From the NCBI RefSeq assembly GCF_009789535.1, contig NZ_WSUT01000005.1:1203001-1267000 (forward strand): 64,000 bases of DNA. The letters run 5' to 3'. The position numbers and the translations under genes were made by a program. Positions 8,910 to 17,102 of the stretch are shown in pieces. Under the pieces are notes generated by a model. It saw only the letters and a list, made by a program, of their open reading frames with translations. It was not told where the DNA came from and searched no databases. The stretch comes from Sphingomonas carotinifaciens. Lineage in GTDB: Bacteria; Pseudomonadota; Alphaproteobacteria; Sphingomonadales; Sphingomonadaceae. Each line of letters begins with the position of its first letter. Positions within the stretch are counted from its first letter, which is position 1.

Positions 8910-9767
8910 TTATGCACGTTTCCTCGCCGCGGCTTTCTTCGCCGGTGCCTTCTTGGCCGCGGGTTTTGCACTGCCCCCCGATTTCTCCATCGACTTCTTG
9001 AGCGCCGCCATCAGGTCGACGACGTTGGCGCCGGAGGGGCCCTTGTCATCATCTTCCTCGATGATCCGGGCGCCCTTTTTCGACTTGCGCTTGCGTTCGA
9101 TCAGGCCCTTCAGCGCATCGACATAGCGGTCGTGGAATTCCTGCGGATCGAAGGCGGCGCTTTTCTTGTCGATCAGCGCCTGGGCGAGGTCGAGCAGTTC
9201 GGGGTCGGGCTTGGCATCCGGAATCTCGCGGAAATAGCTTTGCGCCTTGTTCACCTCGTCGGCGTAGCGCAGCGTTTCCAGCACCATGCCGCGGCCGCAC
9301 GGCTTCAGGCTGACGACATATTCGCGGCCGCGCAGCGCCAATTGGCCGAGGCCGACCTTTTTCGATCGGCGCAGCGCCTCGCGCAGGACGATGAACGCTT
9401 CCTCCGCCAGATCGTCGGCGGGGACGACGAAATAGGGTTTCTCGTAATACAGCACGTCGATCTCGTGCGCGTCGACGAACTGGGTAAGTTCGAGCGTCTT
9501 TTTCGATTCGAGCTTTACCGCGTCGATCTCGTCCTGCTCCAGCAGCACGAACTCGCCCTTGGAAATCTCGTAACCCTTCATGATCTCGTCGGTGTCCACC
9601 GGGCCCATGCCGGTCACCACCTTTTCATAATGGATCGGCTTGCCGCTGGGTTCGTGGATCTGCTTGAAGCTGACGGTCGCGCCGCTTTTGGTGGCCGAAT
9701 AGATCTCGACCGGGATCGACACCAGCGCGAGGCGGATCTGGCCTTGCCAATAGGCGCGTGCGGGCAT
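8910..9767 (-). CDS. ku: Non-homologous end-joining protein Ku
   Basis: A 285-residue bacterial Ku, which as a homodimer encircles broken DNA ends and recruits LigD. It starts with the family's MPARAYWQGQIRLALVSIPV and keeps the core beta-barrel and bridge region (GPVDTDEIMKGYEI, ALRGREYVVSLKPCGRGMVL). The C-terminus ends in a Lys/Ala-rich basic tail (about 265-285), as often found in bacterial Ku where it aids DNA binding. The gene heads the ku-ligD pair and is divergent from pdxH with about 120 bases between them. Only one ku copy is in the window. Confidence 0.97.
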   Translation of the reverse strand: MPARAYWQGQIRLALVSIPVEIYSATKSGATVSFKQIHEPSGKPIHYEKVVTGMGPVDTDEIMKGYEISKGEFVLLEQDEIDAVKLESKKTLELTQFVDAHEIDVLYYEKPYFVVPADDLAEEAFIVLREALRRSKKVGLGQLALRGREYVVSLKPCGRGMVLETLRYADEVNKAQSYFREIPDAKPDPELLDLAQALIDKKSAAFDPQEFHDRYVDALKGLIERKRKSKKGARIIEEDDDKGPSGANVVDLMAALKKSMEKSGGSAKPAAKKAPAKKAAARKRA

Positions 9768-9888
9768 CGTCGTCCTTTCCGTTGCGGCGGCGATTCAATT
9801 CGCGAGCGATTTAATCCGTGAACAGGCGGACTCGTTCCGGCACGGGCATGGCGTTGGTTTTCGATAGCGAAAGGCGTATGGAGCGGCG

Positions 9889-10467
9889 ATGGCCGATAGC
9901 CCTTTCGAACTGTTCGACGCCTGGTACGCAGAAGCCAGGGCGAGCGAACCCAACGACCCCAATGCGATGGCGCTGGCCACCGTCGATGCCGCCGGGCAAC
10001 CCTCTGTGCGCATGGTGCTGCTGAAGGGGCATGATCCTCGCGGCTTCGTGTTCTACACCAACCGGGAAAGCCGCAAGGCACAGGATCTGGGCGCGGATGC
10101 GAAGGCGGGGCTGCTGTTCCACTGGAAATCGCTGCGCCGCCAGATACGGATCGAGGGGCCGGTGACGCGCGTCACCGATGCCGAATCGGACGCCTATTTC
10201 GCCAGTCGCGGGCGCGACTCGCAGCTCGGCGCCTGGGCGTCGGACCAGTCGCGGCCACTGGATTCGCGCGAAACGTTCGAGGCGCGGTTCGAGGCGATGA
10301 AGGCGCGGTTCGAGGGGCAGGACGTGCCGCGGCCGGCGCATTGGGGCGGATACCGCGTCGCGCCGACCCGGATCGAGTTCTGGCAGGACCGGGCCCACCG
10401 GCTGCATGAGCGGCGGCTGTTCGTTGCGGAAGGCGCGGGGTGGCGCGAGGGGCTGTTGTTCCCATGA
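9889..10467 (+). CDS. pdxH: Pyridoxamine/pyridoxine 5'-phosphate oxidase
   Basis: A 192-residue FMN enzyme that oxidises pyridoxine or pyridoxamine 5'-phosphate to pyridoxal 5'-phosphate. Family motifs include the substrate/FMN region SVRMVLLKGHDPRGFVFYTN, FHWKSLRRQIRIEG, the SRGRDSQLGAWAS segment and the C-terminal RIEFWQDRAHRLHER. Its length is at the short end of the family because the N-terminal tail is short. The stop overlaps the next start as ATGA, so the cation transporter is likely translated from the same message. Confidence 0.96.
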   Translation: MADSPFELFDAWYAEARASEPNDPNAMALATVDAAGQPSVRMVLLKGHDPRGFVFYTNRESRKAQDLGADAKAGLLFHWKSLRRQIRIEGPVTRVTDAESDAYFASRGRDSQLGAWASDQSRPLDSRETFEARFEAMKARFEGQDVPRPAHWGGYRVAPTRIEFWQDRAHRLHERRLFVAEGAGWREGLLFP

Positions 10468-11411
10468 CCTGGGAAGAACGCCGGCGCATGATCCCGCTTG
10501 CCACGCGCGCGGCGCTGGCCAGCGTCGCGATGGCGCTGTTCCTGCTGGGGCTGAAGGGCTTTGCGGCGTGGCACACGCGCTCGGTGGCGATGCTGGGCAG
10601 CCTGGCGGATACCGCGCTCGACCTGCTCGCCAGCCTCGTCACGCTGTACGGCGTGCGGCTGGCGGCGACGCCGGCCGACCATGACCACCGGTTCGGGCAC
10701 GGCAAGGCGGAGGCGCTGGCCGCCTTGTTCCAGGTCGCGCTGATCACCGCATCCGCGGCCGGCATCGCGTGGCGCGCGATCATGGCGCTGGGCGAAACCC
10801 AGCCCACCCAGGCGGCCGAGTTCGGCATCGGCGTGTCGCTGGTCGCGATCGGCGCGACCGCGCTGCTGCTCTGGTATCAGCGCCGCGTGATCCGGCAGAC
10901 CGGATCGGTCGCGATCATGGCGGACAATGTCCATTACCAGTCGGACGTGCTGCTGAACGCCTCCGTGATCGTCGCGATCGCGCTGGATCAATATGCCGGC
11001 TGGCACGGAGCGGACCCGATCTTCGGCATCGCGATCGCGCTGTGGCTGGCATATGGCGCGTTCCAGGCGTCGTCCAATGCGATCGACCAGTTGATGGACA
11101 AGGAATGGCCGGACCAGCAGCGGGCGGCCTTTCTGGACGTGGCGGCGCGCCAGCCGGGGCTGAAGGGCATTCACGACTTCCGCACCCGCCGCTCGGGCAG
11201 CCATGACTTTGCGCAGTTCCACATGGAGGTGGACGCGACGCTGACCGTCGCGGCCGCGCACGACATCGTCGAGGATGTCGAGGTGGCGCTGCGCCGCGCC
11301 TTTCCCAAGGTGGAGGTGCTGATCCATCTCGACCCCGAAGGGCATGTCGATACCGACAATCCGCTGGTCGAGGCGGATGTGACGCCGCACTGGTTCGGCA
11401 AGCGGCTGTAA
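10464..11411 (+). CDS. Cation diffusion facilitator (FieF-like metal exporter)
   Basis: A 315-residue inner-membrane metal/proton antiporter of the CDF family. About six membrane helices are visible, with metal-site residues in helix 2 (SLADTALDLLAS) and helix 5 (VHYQSDVLLN), the DxxxD and HxxxD pattern of FieF-type proteins. A His-rich loop DHDHRFGHGKAE follows helix 2-3 and a cytoplasmic dimerisation domain forms the C-terminus (about 215-300). The start at 10464 (MTWEERRRM) overlaps the pdxH stop by four bases; the upstream in-frame ATG lies inside pdxH. Zn or Fe are the likely substrates, but the metal cannot be told from sequence. Confidence 0.93.
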   Translation: MTWEERRRMIPLATRAALASVAMALFLLGLKGFAAWHTRSVAMLGSLADTALDLLASLVTLYGVRLAATPADHDHRFGHGKAEALAALFQVALITASAAGIAWRAIMALGETQPTQAAEFGIGVSLVAIGATALLLWYQRRVIRQTGSVAIMADNVHYQSDVLLNASVIVAIALDQYAGWHGADPIFGIAIALWLAYGAFQASSNAIDQLMDKEWPDQQRAAFLDVAARQPGLKGIHDFRTRRSGSHDFAQFHMEVDATLTVAAAHDIVEDVEVALRRAFPKVEVLIHLDPEGHVDTDNPLVEADVTPHWFGKRL

Positions 11412-11421
11412 GGACTGTTCG

Positions 11422-12216
11422 ATGCGCATTCCCTTTACCCAGGTGGACGCGTTCGCCGATGCGGCGTTCGGCGGCAATCCGGCGGCGGTGATGCCGCTGT
11501 CGCGCTGGCCGGACGATGCGACGCTGCTGAAGATCGCGCAGGAGAACAACCTGTCGGAAACCGCTTTCCTGGTGCCGATCGAGGGCGGCGTGGCGGATTT
11601 CGAGCTGCGCTGGTTCACGCCGGGCACCGAGGTGGCGCTGTGCGGCCATGCGACGCTGGCGAGCGGGCATGTCGTGCTGTCGTCGGACACCAACCGGGCG
11701 GCGGTGCGCTTCGCGACGCGGCAGGCGGGGGTGCTGGAGGTGGCGCGCGACGGGGCGGCCTATGCCATGGCCTTGCCGGCATGGGCGCCGACGCCACAAG
11801 AGATGCCGGGGGTGGTCGCGGCGCTGGGCGTCACGGCCGAGGCGGTGCTGTTCCACGACAAGGGCTATGTGGTCGTCGTGGTGGCGGACGAGGCGGCGGT
11901 GCGGGATTGCACGCCCGACATGCGCGCGCTGGCCGCGCAAGGCCCTTATGTGGTGATCGTGACCGCGCCGGGCGAGGCGACGGACGTGGTCAGCCGGGTG
12001 TTCGTGCCGGCCTTTGCGGTGGATGAGGACCCGGTGACGGGATCGGCGCATGCGGTGCTGACGCCGTACTGGACGCAGCGGCTGGGGCGCGACCGGTTCA
12101 GCGCGTTTCAGGCGAGCGCGCGTGGCGGGCGGCTGCGGTGCACACTGGATGGCGACCGGGTCGTGCTGGGCGGGGCGTGCGTGACGGTGATCGAAGGCAC
12201 GTTCCTGCTGCCCTAA
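11422..12216 (+). CDS. PhzF-family isomerase/epimerase-like protein
   Basis: A 264-residue protein of the PhzF/diaminopimelate-epimerase fold. Visible motifs are the N-terminal FTQVDAFADAAFGGNPAAV, the conserved glutamate in NNLSETAFLV (the catalytic acid of PhzF), LRWFTPGTEVALCGHATLAS and DEDPVTGSAHAVL. Many family members outside phenazine clusters have unknown substrates, and no phenazine genes are nearby, so phenazine synthesis should not be assumed. It begins 10 bases after the cation transporter and probably ends the pdxH operon. Confidence 0.93.
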   Translation: MRIPFTQVDAFADAAFGGNPAAVMPLSRWPDDATLLKIAQENNLSETAFLVPIEGGVADFELRWFTPGTEVALCGHATLASGHVVLSSDTNRAAVRFATRQAGVLEVARDGAAYAMALPAWAPTPQEMPGVVAALGVTAEAVLFHDKGYVVVVVADEAAVRDCTPDMRALAAQGPYVVIVTAPGEATDVVSRVFVPAFAVDEDPVTGSAHAVLTPYWTQRLGRDRFSAFQASARGGRLRCTLDGDRVVLGGACVTVIEGTFLLP

Positions 12217-12266
12217 CGGCGGCGCGAGCGGCCTTTCGTCATCGGATCGGGGCGCGGCGGCGGGGT

Positions 12267-12473
12267 TCAGCCCTCGGGCGGCTCGACACGCTGGCGGCTG
12301 GTGCCCAGACCCATGGCGCCCGGCTGCTGGCGGTGCAGGCCGGTGGGATCGGCGGCTTCGGCATCCGATCCGCGCAGCAGGCTGATCTCGTCGCGCAGGC
12401 GCTTCGCACGCTCGAAATCGAGCGCGGCGGCGGCGGCCTCCATCTCGGCCTGCAGCTGCGCGATCCGGCTCAT
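12267..12473 (-). CDS. Small UvrB/UvrC-motif protein
   Basis: A 68-residue protein whose first 35 residues ([20 protein letters not shown], then [10 protein letters not shown]) match the UvrB/UvrC helical-hairpin motif used for protein contacts in nucleotide excision repair proteins and in Clp adaptors such as McsA. The rest is short and polar. Its ATG overlaps the mnmA stop as ATGA (12473-12470), so translation is coupled. The partner is unknown; the motif alone suggests an interaction module rather than an enzyme. Confidence 0.78.
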   Translation of the reverse strand: MSRIAQLQAEMEAAAAALDFERAKRLRDEISLLRGSDAEAADPTGLHRQQPGAMGLGTSRQRVEPPEG

Positions 12474-13576
12474 GCCGCCAGCGTCGCCGCCTCGGTTTCG
12501 GCGATCCAGCCGCCGCCGAGCACCCGGTCGCCGGCATAGAGCACCGCGGCCTGGCCGGGGGCGACGCCATATTCGGGTGTGTCGAAGACCAGCCGGTCCC
12601 CGACCATGCGTGCTGGGACCGGTCGCGCCATCGAGCGGACCTTGGCGGTCAGCGGCCCACCGAGCGGGCCGAGGATGTTGAGGTCGGTCAGCCGGGCCGC
12701 GTCCACCGCCAGCGCGGTGCGCGGACCGACGACGACGCGGCGGGTGTCGGCATCGAGGCGGACGACATAGAGCGGCTCGGGACTGCCGCCGATCTCCAGC
12801 CCGCGGCGCTGACCAACGGTGTAGTGGATCAGGCCGCGATGCTCGCCCAGCTTGCGACCGGCCATGTCGACGATGTCGCCGCGGGTGTCGGCATCCGGGC
12901 GCAGCTTCTTGACGAGGCCGGCATAGTCGCCGTCGGGCACGAAGCAGATATCCTGGCTGTCGGGCTTGGCCGCGACGCCGAGGCCCAGTTCGGCGGCGAT
13001 CTCGCGCACGCGGGGCTTGGGCAGGGCGCCGAGCGGAAAGCGCAGGAAATCGAGCTGCGTCTGGGTGGTGGCGAACAGGAAATAGCTCTGGTCGCGGGCG
13101 GGATCGGCGCCGCGGTGCAGTTCGGCCCCGTCCTCGCCGATCATGCGGCGGACATAATGGCCGGTGGCGAGGCAATCGGCGCCGAGATCGCGGGCAAGGG
13201 TCAGGAGATCGGTGAATTTCGGCCCCATGTTGCACTGAACGCACGGGATGGGGGTGCGCCCCGCCAGATATTCGTCGGCAAAGCGATCGACCACCTGGGT
13301 GCGGAAGCTGGTTTCATGATCGAAGACGTAATGGGCGATGCCCAGCCGGTCGCAGACCGCGCGCGCGTCGCGAATGTCGCGCCCGGCGCAACAGGCACCC
13401 GCGCGGCCCACCGCCTCGCCATGGTCGTAGAGTTGCAGGGTGACGCCGATCGTCTCCGCCCCGGTGCGCGCGGCAAGTGCCGCCACCACCGAACTGTCGA
13501 CGCCGCCCGACATCGCCACCACGATCCGCTTGCCCCGCGCGTCGCCGCCGAGCTGGAAATCCACCGCTTCGTCCAT
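12470..13576 (-). CDS. mnmA: tRNA-specific 2-thiouridylase MnmA
   Basis: A 368-residue enzyme that adds sulfur to uridine 34 of the Lys, Glu and Gln tRNAs. It has the ATP-pyrophosphatase loop SGGVDSS (residues 23-29), the nucleophile cysteine in PCVQCN, the second catalytic cysteine in [12 protein letters not shown], and the C-terminal beta-barrel ([13 protein letters not shown]). The start at 13576 ([11 protein letters not shown]) is preferred; in-frame ATGs at 13591 and 13648 would add non-conserved residues. A perfect FNR-type box lies 82 bases upstream. It is followed by, and overlaps, the UvrB/C-motif gene. Confidence 0.96.
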   Translation of the reverse strand: MDEAVDFQLGGDARGKRIVVAMSGGVDSSVVAALAARTGAETIGVTLQLYDHGEAVGRAGACCAGRDIRDARAVCDRLGIAHYVFDHETSFRTQVVDRFADEYLAGRTPIPCVQCNMGPKFTDLLTLARDLGADCLATGHYVRRMIGEDGAELHRGADPARDQSYFLFATTQTQLDFLRFPLGALPKPRVREIAAELGLGVAAKPDSQDICFVPDGDYAGLVKKLRPDADTRGDIVDMAGRKLGEHRGLIHYTVGQRRGLEIGGSPEPLYVVRLDADTRRVVVGPRTALAVDAARLTDLNILGPLGGPLTAKVRSMARPVPARMVGDRLVFDTPEYGVAPGQAAVLYAGDRVLGGGWIAETEAATLAA

Positions 13577-13657
13577 GATGCACGCGCACATAGGGGCGGG
13601 AGAGCGAACATGCAAAGCCGAGCCGGGATGCGCGCCTTTCGTCGGCATCCCGCGGTT

Positions 13658-13671
13658 TTGATTTCGATCAA
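13658..13671. promoter_or_regulatory. FNR/FixK-type binding site
   Basis: TTGATTTCGATCAA is an exact match to the FNR/FixK consensus TTGAT-N4-ATCAA. Its centre is about 88 bases upstream of the mnmA ATG, room for a site at -41.5 plus a leader of about 50 bases. On the other strand it lies about 107 bases before the TTG of the small gene at 13772. Which gene it serves, and whether an FNR-type protein binds it, cannot be decided from the sequence. Confidence 0.55.
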
Positions 13672-13771
13672 CTGACTGGCCGTGAACATCAGAAATTTAC
13701 AGCATTTTTACCAGCCATTCATCCTCCGTCGCTAAGCGGGTCACTCCACCCCGGCAGCAAGAGGCGCCTTC

Positions 13772-13999
13772 TTGGACCTGAGCTTTCCTCGTTTCGATCG
13801 CGAGATCGAGCTCACGGTTCTGCCAAGCGACCTTGCGGTGTTGATGGTGGGGGTGGCGGCGCGCCAGGCGGCGAGCCCCACCGCGGTGCGACAGGCCGGA
13901 TTCGTGCGCGCGGCGGCGGATCCCCGTTTGTTCGCGCCGCTGGACGGAGCGTTCAACGGGCCGATGGCAGGCGCGCTGACCGCATGGAAGAAGGAGTGA
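13772..13999 (+). CDS. Hypothetical 75-residue protein upstream of sciP
   Basis: I do not recognise this product. The frame opens with TTG at 13772 and encodes MDLSFPRFDREIELTVLPSD and a moderately hydrophobic, Ala-rich remainder ending in WKKE, without signal peptide, cysteine or obvious domain. Composition looks like coding sequence, and the region before it (13680-13735) is AT-richer, as expected of a promoter. A TTG start and no strong ribosome site make the exact beginning uncertain. It lies 88 bases before sciP in the same direction and could be cotranscribed with it. Confidence 0.45.
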   Translation: MDLSFPRFDREIELTVLPSDLAVLMVGVAARQAASPTAVRQAGFVRAAADPRLFAPLDGAFNGPMAGALTAWKKE

Positions 14000-14087
14000 A
14001 GGCGCTGTTAACCGTGGCATTTCAGCCGATCTTCAAGCTCGACTGGTACGACCGCGCCTGGGCAGGAGCGGAGCATTTCGGGGGACA

Positions 14088-14390
14088 ATGATGATCGAGA
14101 ACCAGAAAATCCGCCCCGCCAGGGTGATCGGTCCGCTCGGCGAACCGTTGACCCTGGACACGCTGCCCCCGCCCAGCACGACGCGCTGGGTCGTCCGCCG
14201 CAAGGCGGAGGTGGTCGCGGCGGTCAATGGCGGCCTGTTGTCCGTCGACGAGGTGTGCCAGCGCTACGGCCTGTCGGTGGAGGAATTTGCCGGATGGCAG
14301 CGCGCGATCGACCGATCGGGCATGCCGGGGCTGCGGGTGACGCGCATCCAGCATTACCGCACCCTGTACGAGCGCCAGCAGAAATATTGA
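14088..14390 (+). CDS. sciP: CtrA inhibitor SciP
   Basis: A 100-residue helix-turn-helix protein (DUF1153) that in Caulobacter binds CtrA and blocks its activation of target promoters in G1 cells. The N-terminus ENQKIRPARVIGPLGEPLTL and the central RWVVRRKAEVVAAVNGGLLS followed by DEVCQRYGLSVEEF are highly characteristic of the family. Two adjacent ATG codons (14088, 14091) are both possible starts after GGGGAC. A half-matching CtrA-like sequence (TTAA-N7-ATTT) lies at 14008-14022, too weak to claim. Its presence supports an alphaproteobacterial host with a CtrA cell-cycle circuit. Confidence 0.95.
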   Translation: MMIENQKIRPARVIGPLGEPLTLDTLPPPSTTRWVVRRKAEVVAAVNGGLLSVDEVCQRYGLSVEEFAGWQRAIDRSGMPGLRVTRIQHYRTLYERQQKY

Positions 14391-14504
14391 ACGCGGTGAA
14401 CATGTTGCGGTGAACGGTGGGCCGCCCTCCCGTCGGGGGGCGGTTTGCCTGCGCGGTGCACCGATCCTTTCCCCAGCGATTGTCAAGCTTTACGATACGC
14501 GGGT

Positions 14505-14531
14505 GGAACAACAATATGGGTTTGTACGTCT
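14505..14531 (+). promoter_or_regulatory. Candidate EcfG (general stress) promoter of the YeaQ-type gene
   Basis: GGAAC at 14505-14509 and CGTCT at 14527-14531 are separated by 17 bases, close to the alphaproteobacterial EcfG consensus GGAAC-N16/17-CGTT. It lies about 40 bases before the start codon of a YeaQ/GlsB protein, a family commonly induced by general stress. Confidence 0.55.
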
Positions 14532-14571
14532 ATCCCTGCGACCCGCTTGCGGGCCCAACGGAGGGAAGACC

Positions 14572-14829
14572 ATGGGTATTATTCTTTGGCTGATTATCGG
14601 TGGCGTCATCGGCTGGCTGGCCAGCATCATCATGCGCACCGACGCCCAGCAGGGCATTCTGCTTAACGTCGTCGTCGGTATCGTCGGCGCTTTCATCGGC
14701 GGCCTGATCTTCTCGGGCGGTTCGATCAACAATTCGGGCCTGACGATCTATTCGTTCCTGGTGTCGCTGCTGGGTGCGGTCGTGCTGCTCGCGATCGTGA
14801 ACCTGGTCCGTCGCGGCCGGGTGCGCTAA
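14572..14829 (+). CDS. YeaQ/YmgE/GlsB-family transglycosylase-associated membrane protein
   Basis: An 85-residue membrane protein with three hydrophobic segments: IILWLIIGGVIGWLASIIM, NVVVGIVGAFIGGLIFSGG and IYSFLVSLLGAVVLLAIVNL. The glycine spacing is that of the YeaQ/GlsB family, annotated as transglycosylase-associated although no enzymatic activity has been shown. A GGAGGG ribosome site 8 bases upstream fixes the start at 14572 rather than the longer open frame. An EcfG-like promoter precedes it and two tandem terminators follow, so it is a single-gene transcript. Confidence 0.9.
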   Translation: MGIILWLIIGGVIGWLASIIMRTDAQQGILLNVVVGIVGAFIGGLIFSGGSINNSGLTIYSFLVSLLGAVVLLAIVNLVRRGRVR

Positions 14830-14901
14830 ATCGGAACGCTGCCTTTCTCCGGAAAGGCTTGAGGGGGCTCGCAGGCTCAAAGCCGTTGGGCGGCCCCCTG
14901 A

Positions 14902-14934
14902 CCCTCTCCCCCACCGGGGAGAGGGTTTTCTTTT
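14902..14934 (+). terminator. Intrinsic terminator, first of a tandem pair
   Basis: A perfect 10-base stem (CCCTCTCCCC / GGGGAGAGGG, loop CACC) is followed by TTTTCTTTT on the plus strand, ending the YeaQ-type transcript. Confidence 0.8.
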
Positions 14935-14943
14935 GCCTCCCGA

Positions 14944-14978
14944 CCCTCTTCCCCGATGCGGGAAGAGGGTTTTCCTTT
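14944..14978 (+). terminator. Intrinsic terminator, second of a tandem pair
   Basis: A second perfect 10-base stem (CCCTCTTCCC / GGGAAGAGGG) followed by TTTTCCTTT. Its sequence is similar to the hairpin just upstream, as if the terminator had been duplicated. It ends two bases before the stop of the convergent SIMPL gene. Confidence 0.78.
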
Positions 14979-14980
14979 GC

Positions 14981-15718
14981 CTATTGCCCGAGCAGGAAGC
15001 GGACGTTGAGCGAAACCGTCACGTCGCGCTCGCCCGCCGCGATCTCGGTCGGGGCATCGGCCTTGGCCCGCATCGAGACGGCAAAGGCCATGGGGCGCTC
15101 AGGGCCGCCGGCATCGCTGCCGCCCTCCGCGATCGAGACGATACGCAGGACGCGCAGGCCCGACGCCTTTGCATACAGGTCGGCGCGCGCGCGGGCGCGG
15201 GCGACCGCATCCTGGCGCGCCTCGTCCAGCGCGGCATCGGGCTTGTCGATGGATAGGTTCGGACCTTCGATCTGGTTGGCGCCCTGCGCGACCAGCGTGT
15301 CGAGGATCGTGCCCGACCGGGCGACGTCGCGGAAGCGGATGGCGACGCTGTTCGTCGCCTGATAGCCGGTGATGACCGGCGGCACGTTCTCCCCGTAGCG
15401 ATATTGCGGCTGCAGTTGCACGGTGGCGGTCTGCACGTCGCGCTCGGCGATGCCGGCGCGCTTGAGGGCGGCGAGAACGCGGGCCATGCGCTGGGCGTTG
15501 TCCGACAGCGCGGCGGCGGCTGTGGCCCCCTGCGAGACGACCCCTGCGCGAATCGTCGCCAGATCGGGAACGCGGGTCGTGCGCCCTTCTGCGCTGACGT
15601 CCAGGATCGTGCCGGCGGCGGGCACCAGCGGCTCCACGGTTTGCGGCACGCCCTGCGCGGCGGCGGCACCGCCCATCAGCGGTGCGGTGGCCAGCGCTAG
15701 TGCGAACATCGTCTTCAT
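14981..15718 (-). CDS. Periplasmic SIMPL-domain (DUF541) protein
   Basis: A 245-residue exported protein. The N-terminus MKTMFALALATAPLMGGAAA is a signal peptide with likely cleavage after the AQ-containing Ala run (about residue 22). The mature part carries the SIMPL/DUF541 pattern: ILDVSAEGRTTRVPDLATI, TATVQLQPQYRYGENVPPVI, GYQATNSVAIRFRD, and the repeated Ala/Arg-rich helix DAVARARARADLYAKASGL. The role of these envelope proteins in bacteria is poorly defined; oxidative-stress roles are reported for some. The start has an AGGGG ribosome site. A very long open frame continuing upstream on this strand is only antisense to the efflux genes. Confidence 0.9.
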   Translation of the reverse strand: MKTMFALALATAPLMGGAAAAQGVPQTVEPLVPAAGTILDVSAEGRTTRVPDLATIRAGVVSQGATAAAALSDNAQRMARVLAALKRAGIAERDVQTATVQLQPQYRYGENVPPVITGYQATNSVAIRFRDVARSGTILDTLVAQGANQIEGPNLSIDKPDAALDEARQDAVARARARADLYAKASGLRVLRIVSIAEGGSDAGGPERPMAFAVSMRAKADAPTEIAAGERDVTVSLNVRFLLGQ

Positions 15719-15913
15719 GCCTGTTTCCCCTAAATAGCGGTGGACGCTCCTTGGCGTGCCTGCGCAAAACGGGGGCTGAACGTACAGGTGCCCCGGATCG
15801 ACACATGGACGCCGTAATCGTCCGACATAAGCAAGGGCAATCACGGGCTTGAGCGAAGTGATATATTCCGATAACACAGCCCTGTCAGGGGCCGGTGGGC
15901 CGGGCGAGGATTG

Positions 15914-17098
15914 ATGGCGGGCATGAACTACGAAACCGGGGCGATCGAGCAGGAGGAGCGGCTGGCGTTGCCGGCACCGGAGGCGCCGCGTCGGCGGCGG
16001 TGGCCGTGGATCGTGGCGGCGATCGTGGTGCTGGCGGTGGCGGCGTGGTTCCTGTTCGGGGGCAAGAAGAACGAGGCTGCCAGGCCGGCGGGGGACGATG
16101 CGTCGCAGGCGCCGGTGGTGACGGTGAGCGTACCGGGGCGGCAGACGGTGGCGCGTACGGTGTCGGCGACGGGCACGCTGGCGGCACGCCGTGATCTGCC
16201 GATCGGTATCGCCGGCGAGGGCGGGATGATCACGCGGGTGCTGGTGGAGCCCGGGCAGTGGGTGAAGGCGGGGCAGGTGCTGGCGACGGTGGACCGGTCG
16301 GTGCAGACGCAGACGGCGGCGCAACTGGCGGCGCAGGTGTCGGTCGCACGGTCGGACCAGGTGCTGGCGCAGGCGGAGCTGGACCGGGCCAAGACGCTGG
16401 TCGACCGCGGGTTCATCTCGAAGGCGGATCTGCAGCGGCGCGAGGCGACGCGCGATGCGGCGGCGGCGCGGGTGAAGGCGGCGCAGGCGAGCCTGGCGGA
16501 AGCGCGGGCCCGCAACGGCCGGCTGGACATCCGCGCGCCGGCCGCCGGGCTGATCCTGACGCGCACCGCCGAGCCGGGACAGATCGTCAGTTCGGGCAGC
16601 GGCGTGCTGTTCCGGCTGGAGCAGGACGGGCAGGTCGAGCTGCGCGCGGCGGTGTCGGAAAGCGATCTGGCCGGGCTGTCGGTGGGATCGCGCGCGCGGG
16701 TGACGCCCGTCGGGTCGAACCGCAGTTTCGAGGGCGAGGTCTGGCAGATCTCGCCGGTGATCGACGCGCAGACCCGCCAGGGCGTGGTCCGCATCGCCCT
16801 GCGCCACGACTCGGCGCTTCGCCCCGGCGGCTTCGCCACGGCCGCGATCAACGGCAGCACCGCGGTGGCGCCGCTGCTGCCCGAGACGGCGATCCTGAGC
16901 GACGACAAGTCGACCTATGTCTATGTCGTCGGCAAGGACAACAAGGTGGAGCGCCGCGTGGTGAAGACCGGCGAGGCATCCGACAACGGCGTTGCCGTGC
17001 TGGACGGGTTGAACGGGACCGAGCGCGTGGTGCTGACCGCGGGCGCGTTCCTGACGCCGGGCCAGGTCATCAAACCGTCGGTGCAGAAGGCGCGCTGA
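15914..17098 (+). CDS. RND efflux periplasmic adaptor subunit
   Basis: A 394-residue membrane-fusion protein that would link the inner-membrane pump to an outer-membrane channel. One membrane anchor (WPWIVAAIVVLAVAAWFLF, about 32-50) is followed by the lipoyl/hairpin region (GGMITRVLVEPGQWVKAGQV), a coiled coil of Ala/Gln/Glu repeats, and beta-barrel and membrane-proximal domains (RAPAAGLILTRTAEPGQIV). The ATG at 15914 follows GAGGA by a few bases; ATG 15923 is an alternative. The permease gene begins 4 bases after its stop, a clear operon. No regulator is adjacent. Confidence 0.94.
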   Translation: MAGMNYETGAIEQEERLALPAPEAPRRRRWPWIVAAIVVLAVAAWFLFGGKKNEAARPAGDDASQAPVVTVSVPGRQTVARTVSATGTLAARRDLPIGIAGEGGMITRVLVEPGQWVKAGQVLATVDRSVQTQTAAQLAAQVSVARSDQVLAQAELDRAKTLVDRGFISKADLQRREATRDAAAARVKAAQASLAEARARNGRLDIRAPAAGLILTRTAEPGQIVSSGSGVLFRLEQDGQVELRAAVSESDLAGLSVGSRARVTPVGSNRSFEGEVWQISPVIDAQTRQGVVRIALRHDSALRPGGFATAAINGSTAVAPLLPETAILSDDKSTYVYVVGKDNKVERRVVKTGEASDNGVAVLDGLNGTERVVLTAGAFLTPGQVIKPSVQKAR

Positions 17099-17102
17099 TC
17101 CC

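Noticed and set aside
11422..12216. Phenazine biosynthesis function for the PhzF-like gene
   Set aside because: No other phz genes are nearby and PhzF-family proteins are common in organisms that make no phenazines.
13697..14020. Minus-strand open frame overlapping the small gene before sciP
   Set aside because: No ribosome site, no recognisable sequence, and it covers the likely promoter region; the plus-strand reading is somewhat better but itself only moderately supported.
14008..14022. TTAA-N7-ATTT before sciP as a CtrA box
   Set aside because: Only one half-site matches; too weak to list as a site.
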